A stretch of 64,000 bases of DNA, from positions 1,612,001 through 1,676,000 of the forward strand of contig NZ_JADALJ010000001.1 of assembly GCF_014876185.1 (NCBI RefSeq), in the 5' to 3' direction. The translations under genes and the position numbers were made by a program. Positions 27,911 to 34,753 of this stretch are shown here, piece by piece. This DNA is from Rufibacter sp. LB8. Lineage in GTDB: Bacteria; Bacteroidota; Bacteroidia; Cytophagales; Hymenobacteraceae. Below the pieces are notes generated by a model. It worked only from the letters and a program-made list of their open reading frames with translations, ran no database searches and was not told the DNA's origin. The stretch's first letter is position 1. Each line of letters starts with the position of its first letter.

Positions 27911-28055
27911 AGTCAAATCCGCTGGTTTCCTGGCTGACATCATTTGAAAATCAGGCATTTACATCGTTTTCAAGTAAGAAATAAAAATAGATTAAATCTT
28001 ACAGCAACACTTGCCGTATTTTAAGGTTTAGACTTCAATCAAATCTTAAAATACT

Positions 28056-29114
28056 ATGATCGAATCCAAAGGATACGCCGCGTTTGACCCTAATTCGCCG
28101 CTGGCGCCCTATAATTTCAACCGCCGCGACGTGGGTCCGCATGATGTCATGATCCAGATTCTGTTCTGCGGCGTGTGCCACTCAGACCTGCACACCGCCA
28201 AAGGCGAATGGGGCGGCGCCAATTACCCTGTGGTGCCGGGCCACGAAATTGTGGGCCGCATTGTGAAAGTGGGCGAGCACGTCAAAAATTTCAGCGTGGG
28301 CGAAGTGGCCGGCGTGGGCTGCATGGTGGACTCCTGCCAATCTTGCCCCAGCTGCTCAGACGGCCTGGAACAATACTGCGAGAACGGCTTCACGGGCACC
28401 TACAACAGTCCAGAAAAAGGCATGGATACCCCAACGTACGGTGGCTATTCCAACCAGATTGTGGTATCAGAGAAATTCGTATTGAAAGTGCGCGAAGACC
28501 AGGATTTAGCCCGTGTAGCGCCGCTGCTGTGTGCCGGTATCACCACGTTTTCGCCGCTGCGCCACTGGGGCGTGGGCCAAGGGCATAAAGTAGCCGTGGT
28601 AGGTTTGGGCGGATTGGGCCACATGGCCGTGAAACTGGCCGCTTCCATGGGCGCCGAAGTGACCGTTCTCTCAACTTCACCCTCCAAAGAACCAGATGCG
28701 CAGGCATTGGGCGCGCATAAATTCGTGGTAACCAAAGACCAAGAAGCCCTAAAGCAAGTGCGCGGGTATTTTGACTTCATCATTAATACCGTGTCGGCTA
28801 AAGTGAGTTTGGACATGTACGCCGGTTTACTCAAGCGCGACGGTACCATGATTCTGCTGGGCGTTCCGCCGGAGGCACCTGAACTGCACGCAGGTACCTT
28901 GATTTTTGGAAGAAGAAGTATTGCCGGTTCTTTAATTGGCGGTATAAAAGAAACCCAGGAAATGCTGGATTACTGCGCCGAGCACAACATTCTCTCAGAT
29001 ATTGAGGTCATCAACATCGCCCAAATCAACACCGCTTATGACCGCATGTTGGCAGGCGACGTAAAATACCGCTTCGTGATTGACATGTCCAGTTTGGAGA
29101 CAGCCGACGCGTAA
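28056..29114 (+). CDS. Zinc-dependent NAD(P) alcohol dehydrogenase (YahK/CAD type)
   Basis: The 352-residue medium-chain dehydrogenase has catalytic zinc ligands Cys41 (FCGVCHSDLH) and His63 (PGHEIVG), structural zinc cysteines at 94, 97, 100 and 108 (CQSCPSCSDGLEQYC), and a Rossmann motif VVGLGGLGHMAVKLA. YahK-type enzymes reduce a broad range of aldehydes with NADPH and are related to cinnamyl alcohol dehydrogenases. This suggests aldehyde detoxification, but the substrate is not known. It is a single gene preceded by about 145 bp and ended by a hairpin at 29149. Confidence 0.88.
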   Translation: MIESKGYAAFDPNSPLAPYNFNRRDVGPHDVMIQILFCGVCHSDLHTAKGEWGGANYPVVPGHEIVGRIVKVGEHVKNFSVGEVAGVGCMVDSCQSCPSCSDGLEQYCENGFTGTYNSPEKGMDTPTYGGYSNQIVVSEKFVLKVREDQDLARVAPLLCAGITTFSPLRHWGVGQGHKVAVVGLGGLGHMAVKLAASMGAEVTVLSTSPSKEPDAQALGAHKFVVTKDQEALKQVRGYFDFIINTVSAKVSLDMYAGLLKRDGTMILLGVPPEAPELHAGTLIFGRRSIAGSLIGGIKETQEMLDYCAEHNILSDIEVINIAQINTAYDRMLAGDVKYRFVIDMSSLETADA

Positions 29115-29148
29115 TTTTTAAAAATTTTATTCGGACATATTTTCAACC

Positions 29149-29182
29149 AAAAAGCCAGCTTCTAACCTAGAGGCTGGCTTTT
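29149..29182 (+). terminator. Alcohol dehydrogenase terminator
   Basis: The stem AAAAGCCAGC/GCTGGCTTTT; the final TT is the first two bases of a palindromic element. Confidence 0.85.
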
Positions 29183-29224
29183 CTGTTTTCGGGCTCATTT
29201 CTGAAAACGAAGCCGAAAACGGAA
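29181..29224. repeat. Palindromic element A, copy 13, fused to a terminator
   Basis: The left outer bases are TTCTG and the right ones CGGAA. The centre is TTTCTGAAAA, followed by CGAAGCCGAAAACGG. Confidence 0.85.
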
Positions 29225-29230
29225 AGAAAA

Positions 29231-29418
29231 AAATCCCCTCTCCCCCTGGGAGAGGGTTAGGTTGAGGGAGTAAACCTTTGTTCTAAATAGCTCCTCCCGC
29301 AAGTTTAGCGGTAGATAAAGATTTTATCTTTGTTGAACGGCGAGTCTGGAATCTCTCGCGAGAAGTAATAAGAATACACCCTCATCCTAACCTTCTCCCA
29401 GAGTGAGAAGGGACTGGG
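29231..29418. repeat. Family D inverted-repeat element (188 bp)
   Basis: The left end CCCTCTCCCCCTGGGAGAGG plus GTTAGGTTGAGGG is matched by an inverted right end CCCTCATCCTAACCTTCTCC plus CAGAGTGAGAAGGG. The interior of about 100 bp is AT-rich and contains hairpins (AGATAAAGATTTTATCT). No coding capacity. It is sandwiched between two palindromic A elements. Confidence 0.7.
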
Positions 29419-29422
29419 CTTT

Positions 29423-29465
29423 TTCGTTTTCGGGCTCATTTCTGGAAACGAGGCCCAAAACAGAA
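29423..29465. repeat. Palindromic element A, copy 14
   Basis: The left arm CGTTTTCGGGCTCATTTC is consensus and the right arm is GAAACGAGGCCCAAAACAG. It lies 50 bp upstream of the hydrolase start; a longer upstream frame would merely translate it. Confidence 0.85.
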
Positions 29466-29516
29466 AAGCTAAAACACCATGGGCGCCGTATGTGCTCTCA
29501 GACTTTGAAAATAACA

Positions 29517-30374
29517 ATGCGGAATTTTTCTTTTTTTCGTCTTCTTCTGGTTTTCATGGCAGTAGGGCAATTGTCGGGCTGTGCGTTCAGGCGGGTGACT
29601 ACCACCAGAGACATCACCTACCAGCCGGTCAATCTGTCTAAAGGCACCGAAGCCCAGAAACTGGACGTGTATGCACCCAAAAAAACGCCGGAACGCAGCC
29701 CGGTTCTTATTTTTGTGCACGGCGGAAACTGGAATTCGGGCAACAAAAACCTGTACAAATTTCTGGGCAAGCGCCTGGCCCGGAAAAAAATCACCGCTGT
29801 CATTATCTCCTACCCGTTGAGCCCCGGCGCCAACTACCAGCAGATGGAAACGGCCGTCCGGAACGCGGTGCAATGGACCCGCCAAAACATTGGCTCATAC
29901 GGCGCAGACGCCAACCAACTTTTCTTATCGGGACACTCGGCGGGTGGGCATTTGGCGGCCTTGGTGGGGTTGCGGCAAGACACCGTGGCGGCCCAGCGGC
30001 TGGTGAAAGGCTTGGTTTTAATTGATGCGGCAGGCCTGGACATGCACGGGTATTTGCACGAAGCAAAATTTAGCGCCGGCCACACGTATCTCAAAACCTT
30101 CACCGCTGATTCTACCAACTGGAAAGACGCCACGCCGCTGTTCCACTTTCACCAAAACATGGTGCCTATGCTGGTGTACATGGGTGGCAAAACGTATCCT
30201 TCCATTCAAAAAAGCACCGCCCGGTTTCTAGCCGAGGCCAAAGCCTTTAACCCCGCCCCGGTATATCATCTGCAGAAAGGCAAGCACCATATTCCCATGA
30301 TTCTCCAGTTTTTCTGGACCTGGAACCCCAGATACAAGCAAATAAAAACCTTCATGCAAAGCGTGCCGAAGTAA
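29517..30374 (+). CDS. Lipoprotein alpha/beta-hydrolase (esterase-like)
   Basis: The 285-residue protein has a lipoprotein signal ending LSGC (Cys22), so it should sit in an envelope membrane. The mature part is an alpha/beta hydrolase of the BD-FAE/kynurenine formamidase-like type. The oxyanion loop is FVHGGNWNSG, the nucleophile elbow is LSGHSAGGH, and a C-terminal His lies in QKGKHHIPM. Its natural ester or amide substrate is unknown. ATG 29517 is chosen because it begins the signal peptide; the longer frame from 29403 only reads through a palindrome. It is followed after about 120 bp by a ceramidase-like gene. Confidence 0.8.
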   Translation: MRNFSFFRLLLVFMAVGQLSGCAFRRVTTTRDITYQPVNLSKGTEAQKLDVYAPKKTPERSPVLIFVHGGNWNSGNKNLYKFLGKRLARKKITAVIISYPLSPGANYQQMETAVRNAVQWTRQNIGSYGADANQLFLSGHSAGGHLAALVGLRQDTVAAQRLVKGLVLIDAAGLDMHGYLHEAKFSAGHTYLKTFTADSTNWKDATPLFHFHQNMVPMLVYMGGKTYPSIQKSTARFLAEAKAFNPAPVYHLQKGKHHIPMILQFFWTWNPRYKQIKTFMQSVPK

Positions 30375-30492
30375 ATGCACCTACATTTTGCTGACTCAGC
30401 GGAACAATTGGAACTTGGCCGGTTTTCTAAAGTCAGGAAGAACGCCTATTTTGGGAACTGCATTCGCTTTCAGCCCCCTTCACCTAACTTCC

Positions 30493-31272
30493 ATGACCGT
30501 TTTTGATCCGCACCGCTACCAGAAAATTGGGGTTTTGCTCTTACTGGTGACAGCGGCCGTGGTGGGTGTTTTCTTGGTAGATCCCATTCCGCAGGACCTG
30601 GCCTACCATGCCTTCGCCGATGGGCAGACGCACGTTGGCATTCCCAATTTCTGGAATGTGTTGTCTAACCTGCCCTTCATGGTAGTGGGTTTATACTGTG
30701 TCATGCGCTTATACCAAGGCAACCCCAAAGGGCTGATGAAAGGCACCAAAACGGGGTATCAACTCTTCTTTGCAGGCATTTTTTTCACTGGGCTGGGCTC
30801 GGCGTATTACCACCTGGCTCCAGACAACCACACCCTGCTCTGGGACCGCTTGCCCATGACCATTGCCTTTATGGGCTTTTTCTCTGTGGTGGTGAGCGAA
30901 TACATTCACCTGAAAGCTGGCCAACGGCTGCTGGTTCCTTTGGTAGTGCTGGGCCTTCTTTCAGTAGGGTATTGGTATGTTACGGAGCAGGACGGCCACG
31001 GCGATTTGCGCTTTTACGTGCTGGTGCAGTTTCTGCCCATTCTCCTGACCCCGCTGATTCTCCTGCTGTTCAAATCGCCGTTCAGCACCAATGCCTACAC
31101 GTGGTATGTGGTTCTGGCCTACGCCCTGGCGAAAGTTCTGGAGACGTTTGACCAGGAAATTTTTGCCTTTACCGGGCAACTCATGAGTGGCCACGCTTTG
31201 AAACATGTGTTGGCCGCTGCGGCTCCCTGGTTCTTGTTTTTGGGCTTATACAAAAGATCCATAAAACCTTAA
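30493..31272 (+). CDS. Ceramidase-like CREST family membrane protein
   Basis: The 259-residue protein has about seven transmembrane helices. Conserved CREST/alkaline ceramidase features are visible: ADGQTHVGIPNFWNVLSNLP (Asn/Ser on the first loop), GSAYYHLAPDNHTLLWDRLP (His and Asp), and SGHALKHVLAAAA near the C-terminus (two His). These His and Asp residues form the zinc-dependent amidase site in ceramidases and adiponectin-receptor-type enzymes. Bacteroidota make sphingolipids, so ceramide hydrolysis is plausible but unproven. ATG 30493 is preferred over 30388, whose extra 35 residues do not resemble the family. Confidence 0.75.
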   Translation: MTVFDPHRYQKIGVLLLLVTAAVVGVFLVDPIPQDLAYHAFADGQTHVGIPNFWNVLSNLPFMVVGLYCVMRLYQGNPKGLMKGTKTGYQLFFAGIFFTGLGSAYYHLAPDNHTLLWDRLPMTIAFMGFFSVVVSEYIHLKAGQRLLVPLVVLGLLSVGYWYVTEQDGHGDLRFYVLVQFLPILLTPLILLLFKSPFSTNAYTWYVVLAYALAKVLETFDQEIFAFTGQLMSGHALKHVLAAAAPWFLFLGLYKRSIKP

Positions 31273-31323
31273 ACCAGCAATTTCAATTTATCACTTACCA
31301 TCAATTGTAAGAGCACCTTTTTC

Positions 31324-31833
31324 ATGAATATATTGCAGACAGACCGGTTAGAATTACGCCAGTTAGACGAGGGAGATGCTGCGTTTATTTTAGCCTTGGT
31401 CAACTCGCCGGGGTGGCTGGAATTTATTGGGGACAAAGGCATAAGAACCGAACACGCCGCTAAAACCTACATTCAGGAAGGCCCCAAAACCAGTTACCTG
31501 TTGAACGGGTATGGCTTGTATGCGGTGGTGGAGAAAGCCTCTGAAAAAGTATTGGGCGTCTGCGGATTGGTGAAGCGGGAACAGTTGGCGTTTCCAGATG
31601 TGGGGTTTGCGTTTCTGCCGGAGCACATGAGCCAGGGATTTGCCTTAGAGGCAGCGCAGGCAGTCTTAGAACATGCCCATGCTGCGTTCCATTTCGCTAC
31701 TATTTATGCGGTGACCACCTTGCACAATGAACGTTCTGTACGGCTTTTGGGCAAACTGGGCATGGGTTGGGAGAAGATAATCAGGCTAAACCCCAGCGCA
31801 GATGAACTCAATCTTTTCAGCAAACACCTTTGA
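31324..31833 (+). CDS. GNAT-family N-acetyltransferase (RimJ/RimL-like)
   Basis: The 169-residue protein begins LQTDRLELRQLDEGDAAFIL, the usual opening of the RimJ/RimL branch. It continues with YAVVEKASEKVLGVCGLVKR, VGFAFLPEHMSQGFALEAAQ (pantetheine pocket region) and a final AVTTLHNERSVRLLGKLGMG. Such enzymes transfer acetyl groups from acetyl-CoA to protein N-termini or small amines; the target is unknown. It follows the ceramidase-like gene by 51 bp and could be co-transcribed. It is convergent with the next gene across a shared hairpin. Confidence 0.85.
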   Translation: MNILQTDRLELRQLDEGDAAFILALVNSPGWLEFIGDKGIRTEHAAKTYIQEGPKTSYLLNGYGLYAVVEKASEKVLGVCGLVKREQLAFPDVGFAFLPEHMSQGFALEAAQAVLEHAHAAFHFATIYAVTTLHNERSVRLLGKLGMGWEKIIRLNPSADELNLFSKHL

Positions 31834-31860
31834 GCTGGAACTTAGAAATCTCATAAAGAA

Positions 31861-31894
31861 AAAGGGCAGTGACCATGTGGTCACTGCCCTTTTC
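31861..31894. terminator. Bidirectional terminator between convergent genes
   Basis: The stem AAAGGGCAGTGACCA/TGGTCACTGCCCTTT is flanked by A-rich sequence on the left and T-rich sequence on the right. Confidence 0.9.
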
Positions 31895-31931
31895 AGAACT
31901 ATTTACTTCGGCCGAAGGCCAGACTTTCAGA

Positions 31932-32396
31932 CTATCTTTTCACTTGCACCGGGTGGTCTTCTAACTGGGCATAGTGCAGTTTCCAGGCACCTTTGTCATT
32001 CTTTTTCCAGAGGAGGAGGAAGTTCCCTTCGCCTTCGCCGCGGGGCAATTGGCGGTCAGCGGGCAACACATCTACGGTGAAGGTTCCGCCCTCAAAGGCT
32101 ATGTTCTCATCTATGCCAGAACTTACCGGCGAGATGCGCAGGTTTTCAATGGTGCCCAGGGTCTCACGCACCCACTTGTTGGAGACTTCAGACTTACCGC
32201 TGTAATGGACTTCGCCTTGCACAAAATGAACGTCTTCAGCTAACAGGGTATCTAATTGGGTGGCGTTGCGGCTGTTCCAGGCGCCAATGAAGGTCTGGTT
32301 CAACTGGCTCACGTTCACGGCTTGTTTCTGGTCATCAACCTTGGTGCAGGAAGAAAGCAGAGCCACCACGGCTAACATTAACAAATACGGTTTCAT
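31932..32396 (-). CDS. NTF2-like (SnoaL/DUF4440) lipoprotein
   Basis: The 154-residue product has a lipobox LLSSC near residue 16. A small cone-shaped alpha+beta domain follows: LNQTFIGAWNSRNATQLDTL, LAEDVHFVQGEVHYSGKSEV, NFLLLWKKNDKGAWKLHYAQ. This pattern is typical of the nuclear transport factor 2-like superfamily, which includes isomerases, hydrolases and non-catalytic binding proteins; the role is unknown. ATG 32396 starts the signal peptide. Transcribed after the glycine-zipper gene, from which it is separated by a terminator. Confidence 0.7.
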   Translation of the reverse strand: MKPYLLMLAVVALLSSCTKVDDQKQAVNVSQLNQTFIGAWNSRNATQLDTLLAEDVHFVQGEVHYSGKSEVSNKWVRETLGTIENLRISPVSSGIDENIAFEGGTFTVDVLPADRQLPRGEGEGNFLLLWKKNDKGAWKLHYAQLEDHPVQVKR

Positions 32397-32473
32397 AGAT
32401 TCAGGATTAGGGTTTGTACACACATACTCCATTTGAATATTAGGAGTTTCAAATATTTTAAATCGGGTCCGAA

Positions 32474-32504
32474 AAAAAGCCCAAACACAGGGCTTGGGCT
32501 TTTT
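32474..32504 (-). terminator. Terminator of the glycine-zipper gene
   Basis: The stem AAAAGCCCAA/TTGGGCTTTT lies 20 bp past the stop codon. Confidence 0.75.
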
Positions 32505-32524
32505 CTTTGGGGGCTCCTGTTTAC

Positions 32525-33055
32525 TTACCAGCTCTTTCTTCTGTACTCAGAAGAAGCATATGGTTTTGAGTAGTCACCGTAATGCTCGTTGGGCAAGAAA
32601 GACAGGTTAGACATACTCATGATCTGTGGCTGACCGGCAGTGTACCCGGTATAGGCCATGGTAGCGGGGGCAGCGGCCACAGCGGCAGCTTTGGTGGCAG
32701 ACGCTTTACGGCTGGAACCGGCAGATTTGTTAGAAGAGCTGTAGGCATACGCCCGGTTAGCAGCTACTTGTCTGTTAAACTCGGCTTGCTCCTCAGCGGC
32801 TTTTTTCTTCTGCTTGTTGTCAATGATTTTACCAACTCCGTAACCGGCGGCTCCACCAACCACGCCACCTACCACACCACCTACTACTCTATTTCTTTTA
32901 TTGATGATGGCACCTGCCGCAGCCCCGGTACCAGCTCCAATCACAGCGCCTTTGGCCTGTGGGCTCCATTTCTTTTTCTCCTGGGCCTGGGCACCTACGC
33001 TAAACAACACAGATACCAAGAACATTACGCTGAATACTACACTTAGCTTTTTCAT
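32525..33055 (-). CDS. Secreted glycine-zipper protein
   Basis: The 176-residue protein has a signal peptide (MKKLSVVFSVMFLVSVLFSV...AQAQ). A YMGG-like glycine-zipper segment follows at about residues 34-80: GAVIGAGTGAAAGAIINKRN, then VVGGVVGGVVGGAAGYGVGK. The rest is basic and Ala/Ser-rich, ending SSEYRRKSW. Glycine zippers insert in or span the outer membrane in related envelope proteins. The exact role is unknown. The promoter region upstream is long (426 bp). Confidence 0.75.
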   Translation of the reverse strand: MKKLSVVFSVMFLVSVLFSVGAQAQEKKKWSPQAKGAVIGAGTGAAAGAIINKRNRVVGGVVGGVVGGAAGYGVGKIIDNKQKKKAAEEQAEFNRQVAANRAYAYSSSNKSAGSSRKASATKAAAVAAAPATMAYTGYTAGQPQIMSMSNLSFLPNEHYGDYSKPYASSEYRRKSW

Positions 33056-33369
33056 AACACGTTCAGTTTATATTGAAACAACACTCTAAGTTTCTTGAAT
33101 ACCCTACTTGCAACTTGCGTGCCAAACTCTGTTTCTGGGTGTTCCTCAAAAAATAGAAACCAGGCCGAAAGGCGTATATAGGATATTTGCAATCTTATGT
33201 GCCACAACTGTAGGCTTCAACGGATTTCCTGCATTTTAGATGCACCAATGCCCAAATACCCTTTTAAATACCACAATAGAAGAAAAGCACCATTACCTGC
33301 TATTTTAACTTATAAGGTGCCTGAATGATTTGCTCCAGTTCCTTCTAAGCTGAAGACGCCCACCTGAAT
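33056..33369. other. Non-coding gap between divergent genes
   Basis: About 310 bp with no convincing gene; it must hold the promoter of the glycine-zipper gene. No clear promoter boxes were found. Confidence 0.4.
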
Positions 33370-33414
33370 TTCCCGTTTTCGGGCTCATTTCCAGAAATGG
33401 GCCCGAAAACAGAA
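33370..33414. repeat. Palindromic element A, copy 15
   Basis: Arms CCCGTTTTCGGGCTCATTTC and GAAATGGGCCCGAAAACAG with centre TTTCCAGAAA. It lies about 70 bp upstream of a gene start, a less usual position. Confidence 0.85.
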
Positions 33415-33481
33415 AAGGCAAGATTGCCAGATAGCGATGGAATTACAGTAATCCGTATCTTTAGAAGACATTTTATTCCTT

Positions 33482-34405
33482 ATGAAATTTAAGCTCTTAT
33501 TCCCCTTCTTATTTATTTCGTTTTTAACATTTGGCCAGACAATTTCTGGCTTGGTGCCCGTACCAGGAACAAAGATAAAAATGACACCGCCGGCGGGTTT
33601 CATCAAAGCCACCAATTACCCAGGTTTTCAGCAGGAAGCCACCGGCGCGTCTATCATGGTGACGGAGTTAGAAGGCCCCGTGCAGGAATTGATGACTGGT
33701 TTTACCGCCGACAACCTGAAAACCCGTGGTATGGTGTTGCTGAACAAACAAACTGTTGACCACCAAGGCGCTAAAGCCACGCTGTACAAAGTGAGCCAGC
33801 AAGCCAACGGCCTTACCTATATCAAACTGATGCTTCTTTTTGGCGATGCCCAAAAATCAATCATTATCAACAGCATGTTTCCGGAGCAAAGCAAAGGCTT
33901 AGAAAACGAACTAAAGACAGCGCTTTTAACGGCCATGTATGTGAAGGACCAAGACCCGCAAGCCGAAGAAGCAGTTAAATTTCAGGTGGCCACGGCGGGC
34001 ACGGCTTTTAAATTCTCCACTGGTTTGGCGGGTACCCTTATTTTCACAAAAGACGGCAAAACCCCTACTGCTTCCCCAGACCAAGCCTCTTTTATAGTAG
34101 CCAATTCTTTAGGCCCGGCCACGGTACAAGACCAGAAAGCCTTCAGTGTGAACCGACTCATGAAATTACCCAATGGCAGTACTTCTGTCATCAAGGAAAC
34201 CAACCCCGTGACCATTGGCCAATTACCAGGCTATGAAATCATTGCTGATGGAAAAGACCAAAAAGGGCAGCAGGAACTGGTGTACCAAGTCATTCTCTTT
34301 GACACCAACGGCGAATATTACATTATGGTAGGCTCTGCCTCCGGTGATTTTGACACCAACCTAACGGCGTTCAAACTTATGGCCAACACTTTTTCCAGGA
34401 AATAG
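33482..34405 (+). CDS. Exported protein of unknown function
   Basis: I do not recognise this 307-residue protein. It has a signal peptide (MKFKLLFPFLFISFLTFGQ) and two similar alpha/beta halves. The first runs PGTKIKMTPPAGFIKATNYP to LKTALLTAMYVKD. The second runs FKFSTGLAGTLIFTKDGKTP to FDTNLTAFKLMANTF, suggesting a repeated domain. It is probably periplasmic. A 41-residue membrane peptide gene begins 1 bp after its stop codon, so the two are likely translated together. Confidence 0.6.
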   Translation: MKFKLLFPFLFISFLTFGQTISGLVPVPGTKIKMTPPAGFIKATNYPGFQQEATGASIMVTELEGPVQELMTGFTADNLKTRGMVLLNKQTVDHQGAKATLYKVSQQANGLTYIKLMLLFGDAQKSIIINSMFPEQSKGLENELKTALLTAMYVKDQDPQAEEAVKFQVATAGTAFKFSTGLAGTLIFTKDGKTPTASPDQASFIVANSLGPATVQDQKAFSVNRLMKLPNGSTSVIKETNPVTIGQLPGYEIIADGKDQKGQQELVYQVILFDTNGEYYIMVGSASGDFDTNLTAFKLMANTFSRK

Positions 34406-34406
34406 C

Positions 34407-34532
34407 ATGGCCCACTTTTTCTCTTCGCGCCGACGCCTGATTACCCTTGGCTTAATCTTGCTGTCCTCCTTTTTCATTTACCAGGGCGGCAAGCGTCTGG
34501 GGGAGTTTCTAGGGTATATGCTCTCCCGTTAA
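34407..34532 (+). CDS. Small single-span membrane protein, 41 residues
   Basis: The frame begins with ATG one base after the upstream TAG and reads MAHFFSSRRRLITLGLILLS, then SFFIYQGGKRLGEFLGYMLS and a final Arg before TAA. A basic N-terminus (RRR) and one hydrophobic helix (about residues 11-25) predict an inner-membrane peptide with the N-terminus inside. The tight coupling to the exported protein gene supports real translation. Function unknown; it may assist its neighbour. Confidence 0.55.
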   Translation: MAHFFSSRRRLITLGLILLSSFFIYQGGKRLGEFLGYMLSR

Positions 34533-34646
34533 CCGGTTAACACGGTACCAGAACCAAACAGGCCCGCCCGTGGACAATCTTTGAATCTCTGGTTTTAGAC
34601 ATTCTGTTAGACACCACAGTTTTCTAGTGGCTTGCCCACCTGAATC

Positions 34647-34690
34647 TTCCGTTTTCGGGCTCATTTCCAGAAATGAGGCCGAAAACGGAA
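34647..34690. repeat. Palindromic element A, copy 16
   Basis: Full length, with one mismatch in the right arm (GAGGCC for GAGCCC). Its ATG (34673) opens an in-frame extension of sbcC that is unlikely to be real. Confidence 0.9.
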
Positions 34691-34753
34691 AAGTCGCCCT
34701 CCTCCCCTTCCCCAAAACCTGCTATCTTTACTTTCCCGCAACGCGCCACTCCC

